Positions 38,621 to 48,265 of a DNA stretch of 64,000 nucleotides are shown here, in pieces. Position 1 is the first letter of the stretch; each line of letters opens with the position of its first letter. The notes beneath the pieces are model-generated. The model was not told the DNA's origin. It did no database searches and saw only the letters and a program-made list of their open reading frames with translations. Origin of the DNA: Fidelibacterota bacterium (GTDB lineage Bacteria; Fidelibacterota; Marinisomatia; Marinisomatales; TCS55); assembly GCA_029936965.1 (NCBI GenBank), contig JAPYRG010000011.1, positions 1 through 64,000 of the forward strand. Reading direction: 5' to 3'. The translations under genes and the position numbers were made by a program.

Positions 38621-40620
38621 TAAAATATCCCTTCTAATTCTTTTTCTAATTTTTTGATTTCATCACGTAGTTTTGCAGCTTTTTCAAATTCTAAGTCATC
38701 TGACGCCTCTAACATTTCTTTTCTCATCATCTCAAGCGCTAACTTCTTATCCATTTTTGAAAAATCGTCTCCTTTACGGTTTACAACTGTATCATAATTA
38801 TCATATTGAAAAGAATCAGCTACTGAAGTACTAGATAAAATATTTTCTGTAGATTTATAGATTGTAGTTGGTGTAATCCCTTCTTTTTTGTTGTATGTCT
38901 CTTGTATTTTTCTTCTACGTTGCGTTTCATTGATTAAATATTCCATTGCATTAGTAATTTTATCTGCATAAAGTATAACAGAACCATCTTGATGACGAGA
39001 GGCTCTCCCGGCAACTTGCATTAATGATGTATGACTTCTCAAAAAACCTTGCTTATCAGCATCCAGAACAACAACTAGTGAAACTTCAGGAAGATCCAAG
39101 CCCTCCCTAAGTAAATTAATTCCAACAAGAATATCAAATTCCCCTAATCGAAGATCTCTTAAGATTTTAACTCGTTCGAGAGAGCCAATATCACTATGTA
39201 GATATCGAACGCGAAGATTCACACCCCTGAGATATTCACATAGATCTTCTGACATACGTTTCGTTAAAGTAGTAATTAGTGTGCGTTCATTTTTATTTGC
39301 TCTTAGTCTAACTTCACCAATAATATCATCTATTTGACCTTCTGTCTTTCTTACTTCTACAATAGGATCAAGTAATCCAGTAGGGCGAATAATTTGTTCA
39401 ACTACTTCCCCACCACATAATTCAAGTTCTTTATCCCCTGGAGTTGCTGAAACATGTATAATTTGGTTTTGTAACGGTAAAAATTCATTTATCTGTAAAG
39501 GCCTATTATCCAATGCGCTCGGCAAACGAAATCCATGTTCTACTAAAACTTCTTTGCGCGCTCTATCACCATTATACATGCCCTTTATTTGAGGAAGAGT
39601 AACATGTGATTCATCAATAATTGTAAGAAAATCAGGTGGAAAAAAATCTATTAATGTATAAGGTCTATCTCCGGCTTGTCTATCTGAAAAATATCTAGAA
39701 TAATTTTCGATTCCAGAACAATAACCTACCTCTAACATCATTTCTAAATCAAAATTAGTTCTTTGCTCTAATCTTTGAGCCTCTAACAGGCCCCCATCTG
39801 AACGTAACTCTTCTAATCTCTGAGTTAATTCTTCCCTGATATCTAATACTATTTGTTTTATAGTTTGCTGATCAGTAACAAAGTGTTTTGCTGGATAAAT
39901 AAATTCATTAGCCATTTCCTTCAAGACTTCTCCAGTTAAAGGATTAAATCTCGATATAGAATCAATGGTGTCACCAAACATTTCTAATCTAACGCCAATA
40001 TCTTCATAAGCTAAATAAATTTCAATAATATCACCACGGACACGAAATGTTCCTCTTTCAAAAACCACATCATTACGATTATAATGAATATTTACGAGTT
40101 TGCGAAAAAGCTCTCTTCTATTTAAGTGCATTGATTTTTTAACCTGAATCACCTTGTCTTGGTATTCAGTTGGAGAACCAATACCATAAATACAAGATAC
40201 AGAGCTAATGACAATCACATCTTTTCTAGCTAATAATGAACTTGTAGCTTTTAGGCGCATAATATCGATTTCTTCATTAATCGACATATCCTTTTCTACA
40301 AAGGTGTCTGTTACAGGTAGATATGCCTCTGGTTGATAATAATCATAATAACTTATAAAATATTCTACAGTATTATGGGGAAATAATTGTTTGAATTCTC
40401 CATATAATTGAGCTGCTAAGGTTTTATTATGAGATATAATTAAAGTAGGCCGTTGTAATTGTTGAATTACATTCGCTATTGTAAATGTTTTTCCTGAACC
40501 TGTTATCCCTAATAACGTTTGATGCTTGGTATCATCTTTTAGACTAGATACAAGGGCATCGATAGCTTGAGGTTGATCGCCGCTAGGTTGAAATTCACTA
40601 ATTAAATTAAACTCTGTCAT
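38620..40620 (-). CDS. uvrB: Excinuclease ABC subunit B
   Basis: 666 residues, full length. Walker A GITGSGKT (38-45), beta-hairpin region SYYDYYQPEAYLP, DESHVTLPQI, the conserved GINLLREGLDLPEVSLV and QVAGRASR helicase motifs, and a C-terminal UVR motif (DLEFEKAAKLRDEIKKLEKE) for UvrC binding. It loads onto damaged DNA in nucleotide-excision repair. It reads divergently from a small plus-strand ORF. Confidence 0.97.
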   Translation of the reverse strand: MTEFNLISEFQPSGDQPQAIDALVSSLKDDTKHQTLLGITGSGKTFTIANVIQQLQRPTLIISHNKTLAAQLYGEFKQLFPHNTVEYFISYYDYYQPEAYLPVTDTFVEKDMSINEEIDIMRLKATSSLLARKDVIVISSVSCIYGIGSPTEYQDKVIQVKKSMHLNRRELFRKLVNIHYNRNDVVFERGTFRVRGDIIEIYLAYEDIGVRLEMFGDTIDSISRFNPLTGEVLKEMANEFIYPAKHFVTDQQTIKQIVLDIREELTQRLEELRSDGGLLEAQRLEQRTNFDLEMMLEVGYCSGIENYSRYFSDRQAGDRPYTLIDFFPPDFLTIIDESHVTLPQIKGMYNGDRARKEVLVEHGFRLPSALDNRPLQINEFLPLQNQIIHVSATPGDKELELCGGEVVEQIIRPTGLLDPIVEVRKTEGQIDDIIGEVRLRANKNERTLITTLTKRMSEDLCEYLRGVNLRVRYLHSDIGSLERVKILRDLRLGEFDILVGINLLREGLDLPEVSLVVVLDADKQGFLRSHTSLMQVAGRASRHQDGSVILYADKITNAMEYLINETQRRRKIQETYNKKEGITPTTIYKSTENILSSTSVADSFQYDNYDTVVNRKGDDFSKMDKKLALEMMRKEMLEASDDLEFEKAAKLRDEIKKLEKELEGIF

Positions 40621-40771
40621 ATTGGCAAAATTACGACGATATATTTAATGGTGTCAATGGCAGATACTAAATATTTTTTTCTTTACTTCGTATATATTAT
40701 TTTACATAAATATAGATACTGTTAAACTAATTTGATAAATACGGTTTTTGGTTCATAAATATTTTATATAC

Positions 40772-40787
40772 TGGTATTATTATACCA
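40772..40787. repeat. Perfect 6-bp inverted repeat in the uvrB upstream region
   Basis: TGGTAT, a four-base TATT spacer, then ATACCA. It lies 150 bases upstream of uvrB and 31 bases before the small plus-strand ORF. It could be an operator half-site pair or a chance palindrome in AT-rich DNA. It does not match a known LexA or CRP consensus. Confidence 0.3.
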
Positions 40788-40817
40788 TCTGCAATCTGGA
40801 TTTATCTTACGTTTGCA

Positions 40818-41030
40818 ATGATTAATAATCTATCACCTTTTTTGTGGCTAGTTGTTCGACTTGTTTTATTCACCGTTGGATTTTCTTCTTTGATATTACT
40901 TTCTTCATTTTTTATGTCAAATTTTGAAAAAACTAATTGGCTTTATATAGCTAGCATTATCGGTTTATCCTTTTTTTGTATACAGACAATACAGTTAGAT
41001 GCAATAATATGGCCATATTATTTTCCATAA
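40818..41030 (+). CDS. Possible small two-helix membrane protein
   Basis: 70 residues with two hydrophobic stretches (FLWLVVRLVLFTVGFSSLILL and WLYIASIIGLSFFCIQTI). No family is recognised and no clear ribosome site precedes the ATG. In DNA this rich in A and T, random ORFs often look like membrane helices, so this may not be a gene. If it is not, 40621-41149 is intergenic and holds only the inverted repeat and AT-rich sequence. Confidence 0.35.
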   Translation: MINNLSPFLWLVVRLVLFTVGFSSLILLSSFFMSNFEKTNWLYIASIIGLSFFCIQTIQLDAIIWPYYFP

Positions 41031-41149
41031 TAATATTTTATAGTTCAATACTACCTATTTCTAATTTTATTGATTAATATTACTTTCTAACGTATAGCAT
41101 TATTGAATATTTATCTAAATGATAAAATAATCTTTGGAGTAAAAGAATT

Positions 41150-41860
41150 ATGATAAAAAAATATATATTAGTTTTCACTTTATTGGTAACGATAGGACCT
41201 CAACTTTATGGACAGGCATATAGAGGTTATGGGGGTTATATGCTTGGTCTTTGGTCTATCGATTGGAGTAAGCTTAATAATCAAATTACAGAACTCAATG
41301 TAGATAATTTTGGAATAGGTAGTTTAGAGAATACTTTAATGATGAATGGTGGTGGTGGTGCTGTTAATATATACAATAATTTATTTATAGGTGGGATGGG
41401 ATTTTCTGGTAGTACGCATATCAACGGTGCTGACGCAAACTCTGTTAACCGTGATATCACAATTTCTTCAACTCTTGCAGGTCCTTACGTTGAGTCTAAT
41501 TACAATCCTTATGGTAATCTTGAACTTAATTTTGGTGTAGCATTATTATTTGGGAATGCAAGAATACGAATTTTAAAAGACTCAGGAACAAATAGCTGGA
41601 CAAACATATGGTCTTCATTTAACGATGCTAATCCAACTTATTTAAACACCCAAGCATCAACAGATATAACAGTAATTAATCCGTTTATGTCATTGAGATA
41701 TCCTCTAATGCCATGGTTTGGTTTTGACCTTAGCTTAGGATATAATATTACACTTTATGATTCAAATGGTTGGGAAGCAAATAATGCGCCTCTAGCTGGC
41801 AAGCAGGAATTAGATTTATCAAAACCTTTTTTTAGAATAGCTCTAATACTCGGAGGGTAA
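41150..41860 (+). CDS. Exported outer-membrane protein of unknown function
   Basis: 236 residues with a signal peptide (MIKKYILVFTLLVTIGPQLYGQ). Glycine-rich beta-strand pattern (MMNGGGGAVNIYNNLFIGGMG, LELNFGVALLFG, PWFGFDLSLGYNITLY) and a hydrophobic C-terminal strand (FFRIALILGG) suggest a small outer-membrane barrel. GGAG lies 11 bases before the ATG. It stands alone between divergent and convergent neighbours, ending 4 bases before the SPOR gene stop. Confidence 0.7.
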   Translation: MIKKYILVFTLLVTIGPQLYGQAYRGYGGYMLGLWSIDWSKLNNQITELNVDNFGIGSLENTLMMNGGGGAVNIYNNLFIGGMGFSGSTHINGADANSVNRDITISSTLAGPYVESNYNPYGNLELNFGVALLFGNARIRILKDSGTNSWTNIWSSFNDANPTYLNTQASTDITVINPFMSLRYPLMPWFGFDLSLGYNITLYDSNGWEANNAPLAGKQELDLSKPFFRIALILGG

Positions 41861-41864
41861 AGAT

Positions 41865-42299
41865 TTACTCTACATTTTTAGCAGTAATCCTTGAACGCAA
41901 TATCCAAGCAGATTTATAACCCATATTTAATAATTCTTGCTGTAGTAATTCTGCAGAATCTCTATTAATAAAATCTCCTACTCTAACTTTATAGTTAGGC
42001 GTCTCAAATTCCACATAAACACTATCAGTGATTTTATTACTAATAGATGTTGCAAAACTATCAGCATATTCAAAGTAACGGGTTGCTAAAATCTGAACAC
42101 GATATCCTTCTGAAATTAATTGAGTTGAATCTTTTGTTAGCACTACATCAAAAGACGTTGAATCATCAAGGGCATTGTTTACAATAACTGGCCAACTAGG
42201 GTATATATCTTTTAATTTTTTCTGAGTTACCTCATTAGAGTTTTGCGCTAAAATGAAAGAAAAAATAAAAACCAAAAAAAAATATATTCTAGTAAACAT
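41865..42299 (-). CDS. Exported SPOR-domain protein
   Basis: 144 residues. Signal peptide (FTRIYFFLVFIFSFILAQ), then a SPOR domain at about 65-140 (YRVQILATRYFEYADSFA, YVEFETPNYKVRVGDFINRDSAELLQQEL). SPOR domains bind peptidoglycan stripped of stem peptides, mostly at division sites. Its start shares one base with the batE stop, so it is the last gene of the Bat operon. Confidence 0.88.
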   Translation of the reverse strand: MFTRIYFFLVFIFSFILAQNSNEVTQKKLKDIYPSWPVIVNNALDDSTSFDVVLTKDSTQLISEGYRVQILATRYFEYADSFATSISNKITDSVYVEFETPNYKVRVGDFINRDSAELLQQELLNMGYKSAWILRSRITAKNVE

Positions 42300-43051
42300 T
42301 ATATCCTCAATAAGGATTCATGTAAAATCCATCCTTTTTTACCATCAAGCAATATTATTTCAAACCAACCTGGTTGCGATTGAACGATATCAACTTTTAA
42401 ACCTTCATGAATACGAAAAATTATCTTCTCATCTCTATCAATAGGTGCAGAACGGACATTAACAATTGGAGAAATAATAACACCTTCATTTTTGTCAGAA
42501 ATTTCCCAATATTTATCCAAAGCTATAACATGAATTAAAGCACTAACTATTAATAAAAAGACCTGCATTCGAAATGCAAAAAGAACATCCAAAATTCCAA
42601 ATTCTTTGAACAATGTCGCAAATGCTACTAAAAGAATCATTAAGCCACCCCAGAGCAATAGATCCGTTAGCTTTATATTTCTCTTAATTGTCCTATATAT
42701 CTCAATAAATAAAATACCTTTGGGTACCTCTATCCTATCTTTTACTCGCGTATTTACAAAATCTAAATTATATTTTAAATCTTTATGTAAAGGAGATAAT
42801 TGTATTCCTTTTTCGTATGCCCTAATTGCTTGCCCCACCTCACCTAACCGATAATATGTATTACCAATATTATAATATAGATCCGGATGCTCTACTTCAT
42901 CTAATATTGCTAAAAATGCATCCAAAGCATAATCATACTTTTCTATACCAAAGTAACGATTTCCTATTGAGAATAAACTGTCAACTGAAATTGTCGTTTC
43001 AGCATTTAAGATAATATGAATACAACAAAGGAAAATTATTATACGCTTCAT
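42299..43051 (-). CDS. batE: BatE-like TPR protein with SH3 domain
   Basis: 250 residues. Signal peptide, then TPR repeats (about 25-100; FGIEKYDYALDAFLAIL, PDLYYNIGNTYYRLGEVGQAI), two membrane helices (about 132-175), and a C-terminal bacterial SH3 domain (VNVRSAPIDRDEKIIFRIHEG, GWFEIILLDGKKGWI). This is the BatE architecture. It overlaps batD by 4 bases. Confidence 0.85.
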   Translation of the reverse strand: MKRIIIFLCCIHIILNAETTISVDSLFSIGNRYFGIEKYDYALDAFLAILDEVEHPDLYYNIGNTYYRLGEVGQAIRAYEKGIQLSPLHKDLKYNLDFVNTRVKDRIEVPKGILFIEIYRTIKRNIKLTDLLLWGGLMILLVAFATLFKEFGILDVLFAFRMQVFLLIVSALIHVIALDKYWEISDKNEGVIISPIVNVRSAPIDRDEKIIFRIHEGLKVDIVQSQPGWFEIILLDGKKGWILHESLLRI

Positions 43052-44766
43052 CTATTCGAATCCAGTCTATATAAAATATTTTTAGCATCATCTAAAAGTG
43101 TACCTTGAACTTCTGAGGCGTCAGGGCCATATCTACCTGCATCACACAATTTTAAAATTTTAATTAAAGCATCTAGATGGTCAGCTTCAATAATTCCTTT
43201 TAAAGCTTGTTTGACTGATAACGGATCTAAATGTTTACTAGAAAGAAAGAAACGATCCTTAAGATATATATACACAACTCTAGAAACCTGCATAAAAGGA
43301 TCTTCTTCTGATTTTGTTAGATTTTTTAAGGATTTCTTCAGTGCCTTATTTGATTGGCGTTTACGTGCATTATTTAATCTATGTCCTTTGAATCGTGCAA
43401 TAGGTATTGGAAGTAAGAATAAAATTGCTGCTATAATATGAGAAGATAATGATCTAATTGATATCGTCGGTTCATTACGCAGAACCCAATTAGATATACT
43501 TGTCGTATTATAACGAATATCACTTCCTAGTAATGAAATTTCTTCTTTTGTAAAACCTTTTGTAGTACTAATAAAATCATCCTCTCCTGGTAGAACATTC
43601 AATGAGATAGATTTTGCTCCAACTTTATTCCAAGATCCGTTCTTTGGATTAAGAAAAGATAATTGAATCCGTGGGAGTTGATACCTACCAGACCCTCTAG
43701 GAATTAATATATATTCCCAGAGCATTGTTCCTGTATATTGATCCCATAATTTTTCTTTTTCAAAAGAAGAGTTAGGTGGAAAAACATCCATATCCCCCGG
43801 AAAATTTATCTCAGGGAGACTAAACATATTTATATTACCCGTCCCACGTAATTCAACATTGAGAGTAACAGCTTCATTAACACGAACTTCGCTTGTATCT
43901 ACCCATGTTCGAATATTAAAATCTCCAACTGCACCAGTAAAATCAGCAGGTTGTCCCTCGGGATATGGCTTTACATTAACTTTAGCAACATCAGTTCTAA
44001 TTAATTTTCGAACTGTACGATTATTACTAAAGAAAGGATCTTCCCAAATCGATCTTTTGTTATTTTTTCTAACTCGCGCTGTAATACTCATTGGTGAAAT
44101 TTCTAGACTGCCTGTCTTTGTAGGGAATAAAGCAACTTTATATAAAGTCGCAACTTTATATTCTACCCCTTTTATTGATGTCCGATTAAAACGAGGAGAT
44201 TGTGGTTTAGATAAATCTTCCTGCCAAAAGCCAACACTTTTAGGATAATCAACGTCATCAAGACCGAGGTCGATTGCCGAATACAATTTATATGTTACAG
44301 TTACTTGCTCTCCCATGTATAATTCATCTTTGTCAATCTCAGTTAAAACAAATAATTCTTTTACACTTGCAACCGCACCAGATTTTTGAACATTTATTCG
44401 AATTCGATTTGTTTTATATTTATTGCCTCCAGTAGAAATAATTAACTCAGGGATAACCAACCTTCCTGCACGATTTGGAGCTAGTGTCCATGATAAACTT
44501 TTTGTTGATGTAGATTTTCCATTAGTCCAAGAATAATTTGTCTGTTGGGCAGGGCCACTCACAATAGTAAACTCATCTAATAATGATGAGATATTTACTG
44601 AAGGCATTATATCTGTATCCTGCGCTTCAATTCTAAAAGTAAAGGTTTCATTTATAGTAATACTATTTGCATCAACTGTAGCGCGAACTGAACCACCAAG
44701 CATATGACTAACTAGAAATAAATAAATAAGAAAAGGTCTTAAATAATTAAGCATAGTATTTACCAA
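43048..44766 (-). CDS. batD: BatD oxygen-tolerance protein
   Basis: 572 residues. Signal peptide (about 8-24), then tandem beta-sandwich domains characteristic of BatD (VRATVDANSITINETFTFRI, LLDEFTIVSGPAQQ, WTLAPNRAGRLVIPELII, WEYILIPRGSGRYQLPRI). One membrane helix lies at about 440-458, and a cytoplasmic helical tail follows. Bat proteins form an inner-membrane complex tied to aerotolerance and envelope stress in Bacteroides and spirochaetes. It ends in TGA, overlapping batE. Confidence 0.88.
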   Translation of the reverse strand: MVNTMLNYLRPFLIYLFLVSHMLGGSVRATVDANSITINETFTFRIEAQDTDIMPSVNISSLLDEFTIVSGPAQQTNYSWTNGKSTSTKSLSWTLAPNRAGRLVIPELIISTGGNKYKTNRIRINVQKSGAVASVKELFVLTEIDKDELYMGEQVTVTYKLYSAIDLGLDDVDYPKSVGFWQEDLSKPQSPRFNRTSIKGVEYKVATLYKVALFPTKTGSLEISPMSITARVRKNNKRSIWEDPFFSNNRTVRKLIRTDVAKVNVKPYPEGQPADFTGAVGDFNIRTWVDTSEVRVNEAVTLNVELRGTGNINMFSLPEINFPGDMDVFPPNSSFEKEKLWDQYTGTMLWEYILIPRGSGRYQLPRIQLSFLNPKNGSWNKVGAKSISLNVLPGEDDFISTTKGFTKEEISLLGSDIRYNTTSISNWVLRNEPTISIRSLSSHIIAAILFLLPIPIARFKGHRLNNARKRQSNKALKKSLKNLTKSEEDPFMQVSRVVYIYLKDRFFLSSKHLDPLSVKQALKGIIEADHLDALIKILKLCDAGRYGPDASEVQGTLLDDAKNILYRLDSNR

Positions 44767-45542
44767 TCTTTTTCTAATTTTCTTCTTTTTGATTGATAGA
44801 TCTGCATCTTTTTATTAATCTTTTCATTATTTTTTAATGCATCAAGTATTGCTGCTGCATTCTGTTTATCTTGAGGTATTGGTTTCTGTTGTTTTTCCTC
44901 ATTAGATAGATTTTCATCCACTTTTTCTTTATCCTGCTTGTTGTTTTTCTGTTCTTGATCTTTATTTTGTTGTTCATCATTATTCTTTTTTGAAGAATCT
45001 GCTTGTTCATTCTGATTTTCGTCCTGATTTTCATTGTTTTGTTTTGAATCTTTACTTTGATTCTGATCATTTGACTGATCTTTATTACTATCTTTGTCTT
45101 CATTCGATTCTTGATTTTCATCATTCCTCTGTTCTTGAAGTCTAAACTTTACTAACTCATAATTAATCTTTGAGTCTAAATCATTTGGGTTTAATACAAG
45201 TGATTTCCTATAAAAAGCTAAACTTTCCTCCAATCTTTGATTCTCTGCAAGTACATTTGCCATATTATAATACGCACTAGATTTAAGCTCCATATTATCA
45301 GTATTTAATGCAGATTCAAATCCCTTCATCGCTGATGAGTAATCATTCTGTTGAAACGCAGTCGATCCTAATCCAAAACTTGCAATAGCATCTTCTTTTC
45401 GTTCCAATAAAATTTTCTCATAAAATTCTCTAGCTTTATCAAATTGATTACTATTATACAGTTTTATTCCTTTATCTTCACAAATAGCAATTGAAAAAAA
45501 ACAAATGATAAAAACACTAATATTTAATCTAGCAATATTCAT
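44760..45542 (-). CDS. batC: BatC-like TPR protein with a low-complexity polar tail
   Basis: 260 residues. A signal segment is followed by three or four TPRs (about 25-125; NQFDKAREFYEKILLERK, YSSAMKGFESALN, AYYNMANVLAENQRLEESLA). About 110 residues then consist almost wholly of Asn, Gln, Asp, Glu, Lys and Ser, before a helical end (KKMQIYQSKRRKLEKDW). The polar tail is common in BatC. The antisense and alternate-frame ORFs over it are shadows. Overlaps batB by 4 and batD by 7 bases. Confidence 0.85.
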   Translation of the reverse strand: MNIARLNISVFIICFFSIAICEDKGIKLYNSNQFDKAREFYEKILLERKEDAIASFGLGSTAFQQNDYSSAMKGFESALNTDNMELKSSAYYNMANVLAENQRLEESLAFYRKSLVLNPNDLDSKINYELVKFRLQEQRNDENQESNEDKDSNKDQSNDQNQSKDSKQNNENQDENQNEQADSSKKNNDEQQNKDQEQKNNKQDKEKVDENLSNEEKQQKPIPQDKQNAAAILDALKNNEKINKKMQIYQSKRRKLEKDW

Positions 45543-46543
45543 ATTTTTTTCTTTCTGGTAGGCATCATCAATCCAGCAGTTAAAAATAATAGAGAAATTG
45601 TAGCAAATGATTGATATCGATCCTCATATTCTGAATAAATATGTGTTGCTATTGATCGTTTCTCCATATTATCAATTGCAGACAAAATTTCTTTATATTT
45701 GGAATCACGATTATTGAATCGACTATATATTCCTCCACCTGCATTAGCTAATTCAATCAACATATTTTCATTTAACTTTGATGTTATCAATATACCTTTT
45801 TTATCTCTTTTATATCGATTATCACTGGAATCATTGTTAATTGGTATTAGCGATCCCTTTTCAGTACCCACACCTACTGAGTGAGTAATAATCCTACTCT
45901 TTAAAGCTGCATTAGCCATTTCTATTGCTGCTCCTTCATGATCTTCTCCATCAGTTACAAGTACCATAACCTTGTATTTATCGTCTTCTTTATTAAACAC
46001 ACTCATAGCAGTTCGAAGAGCAGTGCTAAGATCTGTTCCTTGATTTGGAATCATTTTTGTATCTATTGCATCAAGGAATAGCTGGGTAGCTTCATAATCA
46101 GAAGTTAAAGGCAAGTAAAGATGACTTGATCCTGCAAACACTATTATCCCTACACGATCTCCTTTTAACTGATTAATTATTTGAGATATTTCAAATTTTG
46201 CCTTTTCTAACCTACTGGGCTTAATATCTTGCGCATTCATACTTTCAGAAACATCAACTGCAAATACTAAATCCACACCTTTTCTCTCAATAGGAGAAAC
46301 CCTTGTGCCAATTTGAGGGCCAGCAGCAGAAAAAATAAGAAAAATTAACCCAATAATAGTTAATCGATTTTTCCATTGCAAAAAATTGGCATCTAATCTT
46401 GAAAACAATTTATCCTTCAGCTCTGGATCCATCATTCTCCAAATTTTTTTTTTGTAATGCTTTTCTACTTTTACCCACATAATAAAAAATAATAAAAATG
46501 CTAAAAAGAATAATAATATATATGGAAATCTAAAAGCAATCAT
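45539..46543 (-). CDS. batB: BatB von Willebrand A-domain membrane protein
   Basis: 334 residues. Two N-terminal membrane helices (about 8-23 and 60-76), a VWA domain with intact MIDAS DVSES (97-101), GTDLSTAL and VTDGEDHEG, then a C-terminal helix. It would bind a metal and partner proteins on one face of the inner membrane. It overlaps batA by 4 bases. Confidence 0.9.
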   Translation of the reverse strand: MIAFRFPYILLFFLAFLLFFIMWVKVEKHYKKKIWRMMDPELKDKLFSRLDANFLQWKNRLTIIGLIFLIFSAAGPQIGTRVSPIERKGVDLVFAVDVSESMNAQDIKPSRLEKAKFEISQIINQLKGDRVGIIVFAGSSHLYLPLTSDYEATQLFLDAIDTKMIPNQGTDLSTALRTAMSVFNKEDDKYKVMVLVTDGEDHEGAAIEMANAALKSRIITHSVGVGTEKGSLIPINNDSSDNRYKRDKKGILITSKLNENMLIELANAGGGIYSRFNNRDSKYKEILSAIDNMEKRSIATHIYSEYEDRYQSFATISLLFLTAGLMMPTRKKKI

Positions 46544-47511
46544 GTCTGTCTATTAAATATTGTTCGATTCAATGTTTCCGTACTCATTCCAATTATCAAT
46601 GCTGGTATAAGAAACCATCCAAATAATTCTTTATATTTAGTATAACTTTTTACTTCTATTTCCGTTCGTTCCATGCTGTCTATTTGTGCATATATTTCTG
46701 ATAGCATATCTCGATCTTTTGCTCTAAAATATTTTCCTCCAGTTTCATTCGCTATTTCTTTTAATGTTTTTTCATCAATCTCATTAATCATTCTTCCAAC
46801 ACCAGGAATATAGGTTAGTGATTGATCCGTTGCGGCACCAATAGTATATATTTTTATTTCAAATTGACTTGCAAGATCTGCAGCAGTTATTGGATCAAGC
46901 TCTCCTGCATTATTGCTACCATCAGAAAGTAAAATCATAACCTTACTCTTAGCTTTACTATCACGCAAACGATTAGTTGCATTTGCAATGGCCATCCCAA
47001 TGGCTGTACCATCATATTCTTTCTCAGCAATACGAATATCCTTTAATAATGAACTTAAAACTTTGTTATCAGTTGTCAATGGACATTGGATAAAGGTTTC
47101 TCGTGCAAATACTAATAAACCTATACGATCCCCTGGTCTATTGGCAATAAATTTTTGAGCAGCTTCTTTTACTGCTTCCAATCTATTTGGTTTAAAATCT
47201 TCTGCTAACATACTACTACTTATATCAATAACTAAAATAATATCAATTACATCTACATTCATCATTTGTAATTGATCAATTTTCCGAGGTCTTGCAATAG
47301 CTACAATAATTAACACTAATGTTAATATCTTTAGATAAAGAATTATCTTATATCTCCGTTCACCTTTTGTGCGAAAGTATCCTTCTAATAATGTAGAAGA
47401 TGAAATACGCATCGATCCCTCAAGATAAGAACTCTTAGCATTAAATAGCCATAATAGAAGAGGAATAAAAAATAGAGTTATTAATACCCAAGGATGTAAT
47501 AATTCAATCAT
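46540..47511 (-). CDS. batA: BatA von Willebrand A-domain membrane protein
   Basis: 323 residues with the same plan as batB: two N-terminal helices, a VWA domain with MIDAS DISSS (96-100), DGTAIGMAIA and LLSDGSNNAG, and a C-terminal helix. It is the first gene of the operon. The moxR ATPase and DUF58 genes that usually stand just upstream are absent; 161 bases of AT-rich DNA and tatA are there instead. Confidence 0.9.
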   Translation of the reverse strand: MIELLHPWVLITLFFIPLLLWLFNAKSSYLEGSMRISSSTLLEGYFRTKGERRYKIILYLKILTLVLIIVAIARPRKIDQLQMMNVDVIDIILVIDISSSMLAEDFKPNRLEAVKEAAQKFIANRPGDRIGLLVFARETFIQCPLTTDNKVLSSLLKDIRIAEKEYDGTAIGMAIANATNRLRDSKAKSKVMILLSDGSNNAGELDPITAADLASQFEIKIYTIGAATDQSLTYIPGVGRMINEIDEKTLKEIANETGGKYFRAKDRDMLSEIYAQIDSMERTEIEVKSYTKYKELFGWFLIPALIIGMSTETLNRTIFNRQT

Positions 47512-47672
47512 TATAAGACTACCCTTTACCTTAGCTTAGATTAATTGAAGTAGTATTACTGCGGAAAATTGAACATAAAGTTCCATATAAAGCACAATAA
47601 ATTGGGGAGCAAAAGCTTGAATTTTTTAATCAGACTATTATATAAATAAAATATATCTAGTAAGCTATAAAA

Positions 47673-47903
47673 TTATTCGTCTGATTTATCACTATCAGAG
47701 GTTATAGTTTCTGCTGCATCATCTAATTCTTGCTTGGCTCCATCTACTGCTCCTTTGAATTCTCTAATCCCTTGACCAAGTCCACGTGCAAGCTCTGGGA
47801 TACGCTTTGCACCAAATAATAGAAGAACAACAAGAGCAATAATAACCCATTCCCATCCTCCGGGAACTCCAGCACGAATTAAAGTTTCTGATGATTCTAA
47901 CAT
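47673..47903 (-). CDS. tatA: Sec-independent (Tat) translocase subunit TatA
   Basis: 76 residues. A single membrane helix (17-30), the FGAKRIPE hinge (30-37), the amphipathic helix LARGLGQGIREFK, and an acidic soluble tail. It pairs with TatC, not found here, to move folded proteins across the inner membrane. TatA and TatB/E cannot be told apart with certainty by length alone. AGGA lies before the ATG. Confidence 0.93.
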   Translation of the reverse strand: MLESSETLIRAGVPGGWEWVIIALVVLLLFGAKRIPELARGLGQGIREFKGAVDGAKQELDDAAETITSDSDKSDE

Positions 47904-47960
47904 AGCTAATTCCTTATCATTTCAATTTATTTAGTGGAATTTAATATAATCCTATCTGCA

Positions 47961-48251
47961 TTACCTGTAAAAACGAAGTAAATAAAATGCAGCTGCTAAA
48001 CCAATTATACTAGTAAAATTAATTGTAATTTCTAATCCAAATTTTAGTACAAACATTAATAAATCAATACTAATAACACCTTTGGCATTTCCAAAAATAC
48101 CAGCCAAATCAAAATATATACTAGTAAGAAAAAAGTCTTTTACCACTCCAGGAGGCAGTAGAAAACCAAGAATCTCTCCTAAAAGAGACCCTGTCATAGA
48201 TCCAAAAAATAAAACTAAAAATATTAATCCAAACGATCTGCTATTATTCAT
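47961..48251 (-). CDS. DUF4321 family membrane protein
   Basis: 96 residues with two or three hydrophobic segments. The pattern GLIFLVLFFGSMTGSLLGEI, then LDLAGIFG-like and FGLEITINFTSIIGLAAAFYL, matches DUF4321 as I recall it, a family of small membrane proteins of unknown role. It lies between pssA and tatA on the same strand. Confidence 0.7.
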   Translation of the reverse strand: MNNSRSFGLIFLVLFFGSMTGSLLGEILGFLLPPGVVKDFFLTSIYFDLAGIFGNAKGVISIDLLMFVLKFGLEITINFTSIIGLAAAFYLLRFYR

Positions 48252-48265
48252 TTCTTATTTCTAAT

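Noticed and set aside
44834..45124. Extra basic 96-codon ORF within batC
   Set aside because: It is a shifted-frame reading of the Asn/Gln/Asp/Lys repeat of batC, same strand, and gives only Lys/Met/Ile-rich low complexity.
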